From the NCBI GenBank assembly GCA_033977485.1, contig CM066988.1, forward strand, positions 72,469,169-72,533,168: a DNA stretch of 64,000 nucleotides. Reading direction: 5' to 3'. Positions 44,650 to 57,537 of this stretch are shown here, piece by piece; within the stretch, counting starts at the first letter, position 1; the number at the start of each line of letters is the position of its first letter. Both the position numbers and the translations under genes were made by a program. The notes below the pieces were generated by a model. It made no database searches, was not told the DNA's origin, and saw only the letters and a program-made list of their open reading frames with translations. Origin of the DNA: Hydrangea macrophylla (Eukaryota > Streptophyta > Magnoliopsida > Cornales > Hydrangeaceae).

Positions 44650-45640
44650 ATGGACCCCAGCAATGTCTTTGAGGCATTCATGTAGAGAATGGAGCATATC
44701 AGAGACACTTAAAACCATGCTACCAGCGACCGACGTGTCCAGTATCCTGTTGCACCACCTCTGCCAAGACAGACTAGGGACAAGTTATTAGAATGATTTC
44801 GTGGACTACGTCTTCAGAAGTTCAACAGATTGACAGAGCCGTGAAAGGCAGAACAATGGATACGAGAGATGGAGTTGATATTCGAGGTACTAGAATGCAA
44901 TGAACAAGACAAGCGCCGTCTTGCTACGTTTCAGCTCACCTACGTCGTCGCAGACTGGTGGGAGGCTGAGCAAGCTACCATCAGGGTAAACGCTGTAAGG
45001 GCAGTGCCATGGGAGACTTTCAAGGGTTGGAGAAGTAATTTCCAGAAGACGAGAAGGATCAACGAGAGAAGAACTTTCTCAGTTTGGTCTATGGAGGATA
45101 GACTGTGCGGGAATACACAACGCAGTTTAAAGGTTTATCTCGATTCTCTCAGCACATGATAGACACTCCACAAGAGAAAGTTAACTGTTTCCATCAGGAG
45201 CTTAACCCCTACCTCATGCCTATGATGGTCGGCCACCTGAATCAGTCGTTTGAAGGGATCGTCAGATTCGCTGTGGGATTGGAGAATGACGCTTTTCCAG
45301 TTCAGTGACAGCCATTGAACCGACACCCACCACAGAGGAATTTCCCGATCCCCACCACCGAGGAAATTTCAACAGAGGAATTTCCTGACCTCTTCATCAA
45401 GGAATACTTAGGGATGAAGGTAGCTTCCAAGTGACCAAACGCAATTGAGATGGAGCCAGGAAGCCCAGTCAAGCTTTCCTTGACCCCAGCAGTATCGACA
45501 GCATGGATTGCCACCTCAGGCATTGCTATAGTCCCACAGTCAAACAATGAAGGATGTTATAATTGTGGAGTACTCGGGCATATTGCAAGGTTCTACAGAG
45601 CCCCAAGAGTGAACCGCCGAATAGACAACGTTTGTTGAAA
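44650..45640 (+). pseudogene. Gypsy gag remnant with zinc knuckle
   Basis: From ATG at 44650 (MDPSNVFEAFM) with several stops and frameshifts. The capsid-type core reads AEQWIREMELIFEVLECNEQ, then LATFQLTYVVADWWEAE, YTTQFKGLSRFSQHM and ELNPYLMP, all typical of plant chromovirus Retrotrans_gag. The knuckle at about 45553-45595 reads CYNCGVLGHIARFY, with the last Cys changed to Tyr. It lies between the accessory ORF and protease of the same element. A possible acceptor TTTTGTAG near 44567-44574 hints that gag was expressed from a spliced or separate message. Confidence 0.75.
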
Positions 45641-45882
45641 CTCGAATAGGCTAAGTCATTTGAGCAAAGACTATCGCGCACCTCGTGGAGGGTACTATGG
45701 GGCACCAGTTCAAGGAATCCAAAGTCCCCCAAATCAGATACGGATGAATGTCATCATTCTCACAGAAGCAGACTTTAACGCTAATGAGTAGCAACATCTG
45801 GAAGGCATGCTTATTCTATTTCATAGTCAAGTTAAAACTTTGTTCAATACTGGTGCTGCACATTCATTTAATGCTAATAACT

Positions 45883-47144
45883 TGTTTGCTTGTAGTTTTG
45901 CGCGGGCATGCCAGAACCAAAAGTGGTTCAAGAATGCAAACTAATTTCCTAAAATGCTTGAGTGAGTGATACTCAAGGCTTAAAAATCTAACTTCTAACA
46001 GGTGATTATGATGGACAAGTAGGAAAGTACCCTTGACCTGTGATCCCTAGATAGTATTGAAGCATACAAGTCTAGCAAGTGATGAAAAGCCATACATATA
46101 TTAAATAAAAGTTGGATTTTTATTTAATTAATGAAAAAGAAAAAATTACAAGATAATTCTAAGAATGCTAAGAAGCCTAAAAAAACTAAGAGTGCTTTTT
46201 TGGATGCTTTTTTCGAGGTGATGTGGAGTGATTTGATAGCTTGGCCAACCTGTTAATTTATAGCGGCCATGGAAGTAGAGATAAGGCAAGTAAAGTGATA
46301 AAACCGATCTGGTAAAAAATACAAGATTTCATCTCCACCAGTCTGATCTTGAATGTAGTCCATATCTTAGCTTGGTTCGCTAACTTCCCCTCCAAGTAAG
46401 AGATGTACATATATATATATATATACTGATGTTATTTTTTCCATAACAGATAAAACTTCCATATCTTGAATAATATATACATATATTTTATCTTCCCAAT
46501 CTTGATAATATTTTGATATTATCTTTCCATAATAAGATAATATTTCCCATATGTGATAATATCCTGACAAATATGTATCTTAATCACAATAAATGAATAT
46601 TTATCACATAGAGAATTTATAGGAACTGATATACTTCCCAAAATTGGCCAACCATATCTTTTTCTTAAGTGATTGCACCAAACTGGTCTGCCCGAACAAT
46701 TGCATGACCGGTCTAAGAGCTTGCCAATCTGATAGCACACTACCATAATTAATGTGTGGCCCCCATCTTTAATAGTCATGTCCATGTATCCACATGATGC
46801 TTTGTCCGAATTGATATTAAACATATCAAAAGTGGCTTGTAAGGTCAAACCAAGGTGGACCACCATAATGATCAAACTTGTCATACTGCTAACCAAAACA
46901 ATGCTAAGCCAAAGTGATACTGTGCCAAATGAGATGGCAGTCCAAACATAGCACGAAGTGGCATTCCCAAGCAGTCCGACTGGAATATGTTATTCAGTCC
47001 GAATTTAAACTCATTCGGCCTTATTAAATTTGAACTAGTTACTTGGCCCATAATTTTGCAATCAGTCTCTAAGTCCAATTAAAAAAATCAAATCGGCCTT
47101 ATAAAAATTTTAACTTTAAAAATGTATTTTTTTGGGTGCAAACA
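45883..47144 (-). repeat. 3' LTR of the element in Gypsy protease
   Basis: Similar along its length to 48847-50020, with several small indels. Confidence 0.85.
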
Positions 47145-48175
47145 ATGCCCCCTGGCTATTTAAAAATGAAATCTATGTAATTTTTGAAGAGCCAAATTTT
47201 CCAGACCAACCTTTAAACTAACATCGGTCTTATGATAGTGTGATAATGTAAACCTTTAACACCAATTTGATCGATCGCTGAACTAAAGCCTTCACTGTCC
47301 ATCAAAAAGCTTTGGCAAAAAGCCAATGATGACGTATCTGTACTTGGCGAGTATGCTTGCCTATCGAATCGGGCTCATGCCACCTGAACCTACCCGATTA
47401 AATCTTTGCATCAATTTTTCGAAAGCCACGTGCTGAATTAGAGGTGAGTAACAAATCCATCATTACTTTTGTCACCATTGAACATCAAATCCACTAATGG
47501 GTCATCAATGGACCCCCCTCTAACCTGATTTTGTATTATGACCCATATTATGGCAGTAGATGGCCATGTCTTCTTCAATGGTCTAGCATGTGGCATGAGA
47601 ATACCTTGGGTGCACCATGACGTCAACCAAACAAGAAATTGCAGTAGACCTTGGGAAAAGAAGGCATTACAGAATAGATGCGTTTAAGGAAAACCAAAGA
47701 CGCACTTCCACCATCGGACAGCCTGTCCGATTCACTTTAACTGAATATATTTTTTAGTTCGGTCTTTGATATTTTTTTTCAGTCTTTTGACATAGTGTCT
47801 GTGAATATCATCCTCCACTAGGTTTTCTTCTGATCTATTTTTTCCTTACTCTCGGTCTGGTACCCAGTCCGAATGGTATTTTGATCGAATTGATATTTCT
47901 TTTCAGTCTTCAGTACCTTTTCAGTCTTCTTGATAATAATACTGGTGTAGAAGCAACCACCAAATCACAGCCAGGTTTTGGTGACATCCACATAGCCATC
48001 GTGGACGTAGATCAACCAAAACTAAATAATTAATTGGCTTAAAATAAAAAATGTAATCGATCACTATGACTAGACCAAAAAATTTAATCATCTCCTTGAG
48101 GATGAGTTTCCTCAAGGAAATATATTCAAAAACTTCATGAACCAATTTAGAGTCAATCGGTCTCGGCGAAGCTTG

Positions 48176-48198
48176 CCCCCCCCCCCCCCCCCCCCCCC
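48176..48198. repeat. Run of 23 C
   Basis: An uninterrupted C tract in the internal region of the preceding element. The opposite strand is a G run able to form quadruplexes. The length may be uncertain in the assembly. Confidence 0.9.
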
Positions 48199-48846
48199 AC
48201 CCCCTCCCTGAGTACTGCATCACCGTTTTCTTCATCACCAAGGGAGTCTTCGTCGTCGTCCTCCTCACTAATGGGACAGTCTATGGACGAATCAGGATTG
48301 TTAACCTTAAAAAATTTATCCCTTTGGCCTTCAATTGTTCACAAAGGACCTTTGGAAAATCCTCCCATGCACGTTTGATTCGGTAACCTATCTTGAGGAT
48401 AGCCTCAACAGGGTCTTCAACTGAAATATGATCACTCGGCCTACCAAACTCTTCATTTTCAGCCTCAACAGAATTGTGAGGCTCGTTCAGAACTTACCCC
48501 CCGAGCAGTAACTCTGATAAACCACTTGGTTTTTCCCTCCAACCACCATCTAGAAATTCCTTCATTGACATGAAAAAAATTCCATTAGGTGGTGGCTCTT
48601 CTGCTCCACTTGAAGCAAGAAGGAGACCAATTTTGTTGTTGCAAAATTGTATATCGACCTTAAAACGGTCAATATCTTTGTAAAGATGACCGATCTCATC
48701 ATCGTATTGGTCTTTAAACCGATAAATTAAACCATGAAGATGGCTTATTTTTCATTCCGCCAATGAATCTGGTCATGGTAGATTTGCAGCCGTGATTCGC
48801 GGTGTACATGGATCATCACTTGGCGGTCCCACCGAGCGTGCCAAAT

Positions 48847-50020
48847 TGTTTGCTTGTAGTTTTGCACGAGCGTGCCAGAATCAAAAGTGGTTCGGGAGTG
48901 CAAACTAATTTCCTAAAATGCTTGAGTGAGTGATACTCAAGGCTTAAAAATCTAACTTCTAACAAGTGATTGTGATGGCAAAGTAGGAAAGTACCCTTGG
49001 CCTGTGATCCCTAGACAGTATTGAAGCATACAAGTCTAGCAAGTGATGAAAAGCCATAAAGAGAGATTAAATAAAAACTGGATTTTTACTTAATTAATGA
49101 AAAAGAAAAAATTACAAGAGAATTCTAAGAATGCTAAGAAGCCTAAAAAAATTAAGAATGCTTTTTTGGATGCTTTTGTCAATGTGACACGAAATGATTT
49201 GACAGCTTGGCCAGCCAGTTAATTTATAGCGGCCATGGAGGTAGAAATAAGGCAAGTAAACTGATAAAACAGATCTGGTAAAAAATACCAGATTTCATCT
49301 CCATCAGCCTAATCTTAAATGTAGTCCATATTTTGGCTTGGTTCGCTGACTTCCCCTCCAAGTAAGAGATATCCATATACATACTGATATTATTTTTCCA
49401 TAACAAATAATACTTCTATAGCTTGAATAATATATACATATATATTATCTTCCCAATCTTGATAATATTTTGATATTATCTTTCCATAATAAGATAATGT
49501 TTCCCATATATGACAAATATGTATCTTAATCACAACAGATGAATATTTATCACATAGAAAATTTATAGGAACTGATATACTTCCCAAAATTGGCCAACCA
49601 TATCTTTTCTTTAAGTGATTGCACCAAACTGGTCTGCCCGAACAATTACATGGCCAATCCGAGAGCTTGCCAATCTGATAGCAAACTTCCACCTTGAATA
49701 GTCATGTCCATATATCTACATGATGCTTAGTGCGAATTGATATTAAACACATATCAAAGTGGCTTGTAAGGTCAAACCAAGGTGGCCCACCATAATGATC
49801 AAAGTTGTCATATTGCCAACCAAAATATGCCAAGCCAAAGTGATACTGTGCCAAATGAGATGGCAGTCTGAACGTAAGTAAGCCCGAAGTGGCATTCCCA
49901 AGCAGTTCAACTGGAATGTGTTATTCAGTCCGATCCAATGGTGATCAGTCCGAATTTAAACTCATTCGGCCTTATCAATTTTGAACTAGTCACTTTGGGT
50001 CATATTTTTGGGTGCAAACA
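48847..50020 (-). repeat. 5' LTR of the element in Gypsy protease
   Basis: Similar to 45883-47144. It follows, on the plus strand, the primer-site complement ending in GTGCCAAAT. Confidence 0.85.
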
Positions 50021-50628
50021 ATTAAGATTGTACGTCAATTGGGTTTAAAACAACACTTGAGCTAGCGCTTAATGCCGTGTCTCCGTTGGGAGTGACTATT
50101 ATGTTAAGTAAAGTGTGTAAAGATTGCCCACTGACCCTAGGAGATAGGAATCTTCTGGCAGACTTGGTAGTTCTATCAGTGTCAGAGTTTGACATTATCA
50201 TAGGAATGGATTGGCTTACCAAGTACGGTGCCGACTTGGATTGCCCTACTAGGACTATTGTGTTTTTGATGCATTCTAGGATATCAAAGGACTTCCATCG
50301 AAGATAGAAATCGACTTTTCCATGAACTAGTACTTGGAACATTACCGATTTCTAAGACTCCATATTGGATGGAGCCAATTGAGATGTTGGAATTGAAGAA
50401 GTAAGTTCAAGAACTTGAAGGTTTGGGACTTGTTCACCCAAGTACGTCACATTGAGTAGCACCAGAGTATTCTTTAAGAAGAAGGATGGGACACTTTGAC
50501 TATGTATCGACTATTGAGAGTTGAATAAGGTTACAATCAAGAATAAATATCCACTTCCTCGGATAGACGGCCTATTAAACCAGTTGCAAGGATCAAGGAT
50601 CTTTTCACAGATTAATCTATGTTCTAGA

Positions 50629-51325
50629 TGATACACCCAAAATTGGCTCTATCCTATTACCGAGCGGTTCAAATCAGCAGCCAGTCCATGTCCCGGTCAA
50701 ATCATGCACAACTCCTCAGACAACCATCAACCCGAGCGGTCTAGTCTACTCGAGACTCACCATCCCAAGTGGTTTATTCACGACCAGACCAATAGGTTGG
50801 GAAGACCACACTAGCACGGTCCATACATGTGCAATCAAGCTAGGCCCGCAAGGCACGTCCTAGAATATTCCAGGTAGTTTCCTATTCAAACTAGAAGACT
50901 ATTGGAAAGGGCAAATTGTTTCCTAATCCAATTAGGAAACCCCCACAATTAATGCCAATCAATCCTAATACAATTAGGAAACTTACTTGATTGGTGTCAA
51001 TCACATCCTAATTGGATTATATTTCCTTATCCATGTACGAGAAGGTCTCTCGCATCTATAAAAGAAACCACTCACCCTCATAGAAAGGGTTCAACTTTTC
51101 AGTCTCTATAGCACCTCTATAACGGTCACCAACACGCCCGACCGACCTACAGTAGCTCCAAAATATTGTTGGTTCACCAACACCCCCCATAGAACGTGCT
51201 CACACACATACGTGGATGTAGGTTCCTTCATTAACAGGGTCGAACCACGTAAAAAAAAACTAGTCTCTCATTCTTTCTCTCTTTAAATTGCTTTAATTTA
51301 CTTTAACCAAATTTTGGCATCATCA
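50629..51325 (+). repeat. 5' LTR of the Tat-like element
   Basis: Contains a TATA box TATAAAAG at 51057-51064, matched by 54146-54153 in the other LTR. Confidence 0.87.
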
Positions 51326-51386
51326 GCTTGGCGCCGTATGTGGGAACGACAAGTTCTTCATCAACAAATCTCTTGGCTGATAGCCA

Positions 51387-52560
51387 TGCCTCTGAAGAAA
51401 AGTGAGAAGACTGCACAGCAAGCCAACAGGGATGTTTCACCGGCCCCAGCACTGGTTGTAGCAGTCATGACATCTGAGCAGATCATCGCGACTCTCACAC
51501 AACTCGTGGAGGGCCAGTGTCAAAACCAGCAACAGATCGAAGCCCTGCTGGCCTAGCAAAGCAGTCCTCCAGTGGCTGGGAAATGACCCAGGAACGTTGC
51601 GCACGGTCGGCAACCGATCTTGAACAGACAACGTGCCCAAGCCAACCCATCCAGCATTGAGGATGCCAGAGACATCAACAGGAGGCGTACTGCCCGAGAG
51701 GAAAGGCAGGAGCATATGCCCAGGGAATCAATCCAGAGTCACTCGGTCAAGAGCCGAGTTGTCCCTAGGCACAGATGAACCAGAGTCATAGCTAAGCCCG
51801 ATACCAGGGGATAGCACACTTCCATGAGAAGGAAGCCTCCTCCATCAACCTGGCCTGCGGCCCGGATATCGGTCAGGAAGCTATGGTGGCACGTATCAGG
51901 GACTTACGAAAACAGATTGATGGAGTGGCCAAAAGGTTGGGCCAGAACCCTACTCAGAATTATGCCAATACCGAGACAGAGTCATCATTCTCTAGCCAGA
52001 TCACGAGATTTGCCATCCCGCGCAAATTTAAGCACCCTTGCCTAGATCCCTATAACGGCTCGGGAAGCCCGGTCGACCACGTCCGGACCTACAAGGCCCA
52101 GATTGCCTAGCCATCAACTCTGATGAACTACATTGCCTGGCCTTCCCCAGCACTTTAAAAGGCCCGGCCTTGCAATGGTTCTATTCCTTGGAACCCCGAT
52201 CGGTCCGCAGTTTCAAGCAACTCAGCAAGCAGTTCATCAACCAGTTCATTGGTATGCACGAACGACCAAAACTTAACATGCAACTACTGATAGTCAGACA
52301 AAGGGATAGTGAGACCCTCAAGTAATTCACCGACCTATTTAATCAAGAGAAGCTCAGAATCTATGATCTTGATGAAACTGTCGCTATTATAGCATTCTGC
52401 TTAGGAGTTTAACACACCAAGTGCGCCACGTTGTTTCACAGAAACCAACCAGAAACTTTAGTTGAACTCATAGAGAGGGTTGGAGAATACATTGGCACTG
52501 AAGAATTTTTAAAGACCAAAGACCCTGGGCGCGTAATCAATGAGTCTTCCAGAAGTAAGC
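51387..52560 (+). pseudogene. Tat-type gag remnant
   Basis: From ATG at 51387 the reading starts MPLKKSEKTAQQANRDVSPA and VMTSEQIIATLTQLVEGQ, then stops. Later frames give EAMVARIRDLRKQIDGVAKR, FAIPRKFKHPCLDPYNGSGS and PVDHVRTYKAQIA. The PRKFK.P.L.PYNG.G.P.DH.R.Y block is the start of the capsid domain of Tat/Ogre-lineage Gypsy elements. Following frames keep fragments such as FPSTL and FVCT-like words across several shifts. No zinc knuckle or protease remains. A copy like this depends on other elements for movement. Confidence 0.7.
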
Positions 52561-52569
52561 GACAGCGAG

Positions 52570-52990
52570 ATTAGCCCGGGAGTTCTGACAGTTCTTCCAG
52601 CTCACAGAAAGTAGGGTCCGGCAGTCCCGACCAGACCTCCAGTTCACACCGGTCTGAGTCCGGCAGCCCTGACCCAACCTTTAGTTCGCAGCAGTCAGGA
52701 TCCAGTGATCCCGACCTTGAATCTAGATTAGAGAAATCGGGAGCCTGGTGATCCCGACCCAACCTCCTGTCTCTAACAGTCTCGACCAATCCAACTAAAC
52801 TGGTACTTGCCTGATCATCAGATGAGGCTCTGCAGATTGTTAGAGAGCTCTTAAAAAGACCTTGGGCTCCGAACCCAGGCACTAAACAGACCTCAGGCTC
52901 TGAACCCAGGGACTAAAAAGACCTCGGACTCCGAACCCAGGCACTAAAGACCTCGGGATCGCACCCGAGGTAAAAGACCTCGGGGTCACG
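52570..52990. repeat. Short tandem repeats in the Tat-like element
   Basis: Two repeat families: tccggcag.cc.gacc with ccagttcrca words (about 52590-52715), and agacctcggRctccgaaccc with aggcactaaa units (about 52856-52990). Confidence 0.7.
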
Positions 52991-53717
52991 CTCGAGGCAT
53001 CGGCTTCGCTTAGGTCTAACCTACGATGGGGGCAAATCCCCTTAGGTGGCTGATGATGGCAAGCTTCAAAAGACCCTGCAACCACCATGTTCTAGGTCGG
53101 TTACCTACAGTCCTAGCCTCCATAAGACCCTCGTCTTAGCGAAAGCTTGGGGGGAAGAATGGCACGATGGACTAAACAGGCAATCACAGTGGGTACTTAC
53201 AGGCCTTACGGTAACGAAGTCAAACTCTTAGACAGCCTGGACGCCCACAGTACTAAGAGACAATAACTCCACTTAGGTCCAAACTGACGATAGAGGTGAC
53301 TAAAATCTCTTAAGTTGGCCGACGATAGAGGAGTAAAAAGACCTTAAAGCAACGTGATTTAGGTCAGCTCCACCAATATGGTCAAACTCTTCTACCAACA
53401 GTCTTGATGAAGGCTTACCGGGCAGAAGGTAACCATCCTGGGGAGTTAACATAAAAAGAAAGACCCTAAAGTAATATGCTTTAGGTCGGTTTTTCCAACA
53501 TGGTCAAATTCTTTTGCCTACAACCTTGACAAAGGTTTACGGGTAGAAGATAACCATCCTTGGAGCTAACTCAAGCAAAAGAATCCGAATTAGGCTGAGT
53601 CTCATCTGAAGCTCTAAGTCAGCTTCCCGAGCACTCTGACAGTGGCAAGTGGCATCAAACAAATTTCCAAACTTGCCCCAATATGGCATCCAGCCAACCT
53701 TGGAAATAGGGAGCAGT

Positions 53718-54432
53718 TGATACACCCAAAATTGGCTCTATCCTATTACCGATTAGTTCAAATCAGCAGCCAGTCCATGTCCCGGTCAAATCATGCAGAA
53801 CTCCTCGGACAACCATCAGCCCGAGAGGTCTAGTCAACTCGTGACTCACCATCCCGAGCAGTTCATTCATGACCAGACCAACAGGTCGGGAAGACTACAC
53901 TGGCACGGTCCATACAGGCGCAGTCAAGCCATACCCGTAAGGCATGCTCCAAAATATTCTAGGCAGTTTCTTATTCAAACTAGAAAACTAATGGAAAGGG
54001 CAAATTATTTCCTAATCCAATTAGGAAACCCCCACAATTAATGCCAATCAATCTTAATACAATTAGGAAACTTACTTGATTGGTGTCAATCATATCCTAA
54101 TTGGATTATATTTCCTTATCCATGTACGAGTAGGTCTCTTGCATGTATAAAAGAAACCACTCACCCCCATAGAAAGGGTTCATTTTTTCAGTCTCTACAT
54201 CACCTCTATAGCGGTCACTAACACGCCCGGCCGACCTACAGTAGCTCCAAAATATTATTGGTTCACTACAGGTCCTCGGTTTTTTATAGTATAGTAAACG
54301 TGCTCAGATACACACGTGGACGTAGGTTCCTTCATTAATAGGGCCGAATCACATACAAAAAACGAGTCTCTCACTCTCTCTCTCTCTCCTTAAATTACTT
54401 TAATTTACCTTAACCAAATTTTGGCATCATCA
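53718..54432 (+). repeat. 3' LTR of the Tat-like element
   Basis: Preceded by the purine-rich sequence GGAAATAGGGAGCAGT. Aligns along its length with 50629-51325; the most visible difference is an extra piece near 54268-54290. Confidence 0.87.
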
Positions 54433-54935
54433 CCAGATATCATGAGTTGCTCGTTCGACTGGAGGATGTGGCGAAGACTGCTTCAGGACAAGATATGGGC
54501 ATTATGAGTTTTCTGGTTATGTCATTCGGATTAACTAATACCCCAAAAGTATTCATGGACTTAATGAATATAGTATTCAGACTATATCTGGATCAATTCA
54601 TTATAGTATTCATCGACGACATCTTGATCTATTCCAAGACGGAACAAGAGCACCAGAAACATCTACAGATTTCTCTATAGACACTATAGACACTACGAGA
54701 CAGTAAGTTGTATGCGAAGTTCAGCAAATGCGAATTTTGGCTACAAGAACTCAAATTTCTTGGAAACGTTATCTCATAAGATTGTATCTCTGTGGACTCA
54801 TCTAAAATCTATGGAGTCTTGAGCTGGAATAGACTGACCAGTGCGACAGAAGTTATAAGTTTTCTTAGTCTGGCGGGATATTATAGAAAATTCGTAGAAG
54901 GATTCTCCAAGATTGCTGGACCCTTATGAAGGATA

Positions 54936-55925
54936 AATTAGGTTTAAAAATTATTTTAAACTCGCAGCAAAAAGATTAAATTACAAAAAGTTATTGGTAG
55001 CCCAGATCTATTACTCGTTAATTCTATAGATGCACACAAGAGGGGACAAAAGTTATACCTTAGTGTGTTGAACCCAATTCTGAAAACTTTGATCTTCTTG
55101 TTGGTCCACTAGGTTGACTTCACCCTTATGACTCCTATGGATGCCTGTTGAAAAGACTAGAGATGGTGGGATCTCTAATATGAAGGATAGAGAAGGTTTG
55201 GGAAGTTTAAAATAGTTTCTGTAGCTTCTGGTATATAAAAACGACGAACTCAGATTTTTGAACGTAGCTGCCCTATTTATAGATTCCCAGAACCTACCTA
55301 ATGTTCAAGAGATTAAAGTGGCTTGGATCGATCGAACCTTCGATCGAATGAACCTGTCTAGACTTCAATAGATTGAGCCTCCTTTGATTGATCGAACCTG
55401 TCTAGACAAGATCCTCAAGTGCCTTTCCAAGCATCCTGGCGGAGCTAAGAGTGGGACCTCCTAGGTTCTTTATTGTTGGCTCAGACCAGTTATTAATTCC
55501 CATGACCAAACTCTTTCATCAGCAAACTAACCAACTGGTCAGTTAACGTGTACTCCACTATAAAACGATAACTAAACTCCAACGCAAAAGAACAAATCTG
55601 AAGCGATAAATAGACTTCTATGGTGTACTAATGTCCCTCTACCTTCAGCATTTGAAATCATATTCCGGTAGTCGGATAACTATTACTATCAACCGGAATC
55701 ATGATTACTTCTTGTATTCCTAGAGTCTCATTCACCTCTCATGATTACCAAATATGTTGAAAACTACTTATCAACAAGACTACAGTTCTCAGTAATCAAC
55801 TTGGTGACATTCTCAAGAGAATGCTTACTCTTGATAAGAGGGTAGATTCTATCTTGACAATACATATTCTATCTTGACAATATATGTTTCCAACTGACAC
55901 GGCTAAGAATGTGCGTGTGCTTGTA
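54936..55925. other. LTR-like non-coding segment between two Gypsy elements
   Basis: Begins where Gypsy coding similarity stops. Contains a TATA-like CTATAAATAGG on the minus strand (near 55269-55279) and several GATCGATCGAACC words (55322-55400). It could be a truncated LTR, but no partner was found. Confidence 0.4.
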
Positions 55926-57537
55926 TGCTATACCCAAGTGTAGGTAATCGTGCAAGTAGTAATTTGGTTAAGACCATGTCGATCCCACAGGGAAGGTGTT
56001 AAACTAAATACCTAGATTAATCTCTAAAGAGAAAATATAAATTAATATTTGAAAGGTTGTAGAACACAAAGTTCTACAAAGTGACTACTAAATCTTAAAC
56101 AACTAAATTAAATTAAACTAATGATTAACTAATTAACTAAAGCGATGTTTTAAAATGTGTTTTTCTTAATATAAGGGAATGTTGGGATTACACGAATCCA
56201 CCGCGACCAAGCCATCTACCATGCAATTATATTAAAGCTCAATGGAGCACATTTTCTACAGTATTCTGTATTTCTCTTAGAATAAAGAATCCATAGTCCT
56301 TTCATGACCGGGACTATATCATCACAGTTAATTTGAAACACATGAAAGCAGTTTAAAACAATAGTTAAGACTCACACCTACAATGGTGTTAGCATTGAGG
56401 GTGGTTTGCAAAAGATATTGAAGAAAAATGCCTTAAGGCCTTAATTTCAGAGACTATTTTGACAAACTGAGCATTTGGGGACAGTTTGATAACGAATCTC
56501 TAAAGCAGAAAGTCTAGGAATCCTGTATAGAATGTTCTCAAGAATCAAAGAGTTCGATCGATCGAAGCACTTTCGATCGATCGAATATCTTCATCTCTCG
56601 ATCGATCGAAATGTATTCGATCGATCGACAATGTCTCTGGTCCGATCGATCGAACTAACTTCGATCGATCGAACATAGGAATTATTCAGCAGCATGGCAA
56701 AGGCTTGAGATCACGGTTTCATCGTGCTCTCCCAATTTGGGGACTATTCAGGCATGGTCTGGAGTGTCTTAGATTTGTTTTTAACGTAAAAGTCCATTAA
56801 AGTCTTGTTTGGTTGTGATTTAAGCATGTAACTATGAAAACTAATGGTGATTTAATAATATTACTATGATACTACCAATACTAACAAATTAAACTACAAT
56901 ATTAAGTGATAAGAATGTGAATAGACTGCGATAACAAAACCTAGAATAGAAGAACTTGTATTAAACTAAGAAAAAAAACAATCCAAAAGCAATATCCAAG
57001 CTTCAAAACCTACAAAAACATGTAAACTCTCTATCTCTCTCCCTAAAATTGATAAAAAGTGAAGTGGGCATCCTCTGGGACGTCAATATAACAAGTATTT
57101 ATACATAAACCTAAAGCTAGGGTTAAAAACTATGTTTCTGCTGCGTGCACGTAATTTCTGATAAAAGCCATGTTCGATCGATCGAACATCACTCGATCAA
57201 TCGAATTCTGGAATCTACGATCGCTTTAACGTACTTAGATCGATCGAACCTTTGATCGATCGAATGTTCTTCAATCGATCGAGGTTCACTTTTCATTTTT
57301 GAGTTATCGTCATTAAAACCAAGCACTTCCTTTTATCTTGCTCATTCAGTTCCTCAAACAGCAATAGTAATCTGTACAAATGACCACTAAAACAATACCA
57401 CTTATCATAGATTAATCATATTGTGTAAAAACTGGCATTGTAATTCAAATTGCAGATATATAAGGGAATTGTAGACTAAATCAGTGTAATTTCTTCTTTT
57501 AGCGCGGTTGTATTTTGCAAATACTCCTACTTGTCAC
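55926..57537 (-). repeat. 3' LTR of the Athila-like element
   Basis: On the minus strand it begins TGACAAGTAGGAG right after the purine tract AGTTGGGGGTTG and ends TACACTTGGGTATAGCA. It contains CCCTGTGGGATCGACATGG near the end and two clusters of TCGATCGA words (56548-56672 and 57174-57290). The other LTR is outside the window, so the limits are inferred from TG...CA and the purine tract. Confidence 0.65.

Larger units (their letters stand above)
45883..50020 (-). mobile_element. Non-autonomous LTR retrotransposon inserted in Gypsy protease
   Basis: LTRs 45883-47144 (1262 bp) and 48847-50020 (1174 bp) share TGTTTGCTTGTAGTTTTG...GGGTGCAAACA ends. The internal region is 1702 bp. On the minus strand TTTGGCACGCTCGGTGGGA follows the 5' LTR (primer-binding site, tRNA not assigned), and a purine tract AGCCAGGGGGCAT precedes the 3' LTR. 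No gag or pol motif was recognised inside. The target duplication is not clear (TAACT against ATTAA). Confidence 0.82.
50629..54432 (+). mobile_element. Tat-like Gypsy element carrying only gag, inserted in Gypsy RT
   Basis: LTRs 50629-51325 (697 bp) and 53718-54432 (715 bp) run from TGATACACCC to TTTTGGCATCATCA. A primer site TTGGCGCCGTATGTGGGAAC follows the 5' LTR. Flanks CTAGA (50624-50628) and CCAGA (54433-54437) fit a 5-bp duplication with one change. The host RT rejoins as CSR + YHELLVR. The internal 2.4 kb contains decayed gag and repeats, no pol. Confidence 0.87.
39220..54935 (+). mobile_element. Degenerate Ty3/Gypsy (chromovirus-type) internal region, split by three LTR elements
   Basis: Order on the plus strand: PBS (39220-39231), accessory ORF (39362-44201), gag (44650-45640), protease (to 45882 and from 50021), RT (to 50628 and from 54433). 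Coding homology ends near 54930, just after SLAGYYRKFVEGFSKIAGPL. RNase H, integrase and the 3' LTR are missing. The insertions 40061-43903, 45883-50020 and 50629-54432 separate parts that rejoin in order. Confidence 0.85.
45735..54935 (+). pseudogene. Gypsy protease and reverse transcriptase remnant in three pieces
   Basis: Protease: KTLFNTGAAHSF (before 45882), then VRQLGLKQ and SEFDIIIGMDWLTKYGADLD (50030-50250). RT: the segment 50310-50620 has decayed LELKK, GLVHPST, VAPEYS and PLPRID-like words. After the third insertion, 54433 onward reads YHELLVRLEDVAKTAS, FLVMSFGLTNTPKVFMDLMN, FIDDILIYSKTEQEH (RT active site FIDD) and LAGYYRKFVEGFSKIAGPL. There are many stops. Coding similarity ends abruptly near 54930. 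Confidence 0.82.

Noticed and set aside
45878..50025. Clean target duplication for the element in Gypsy protease
   Set aside because: TAACT and ATTAA do not match. The insertion is supported by LTRs and host reading only.
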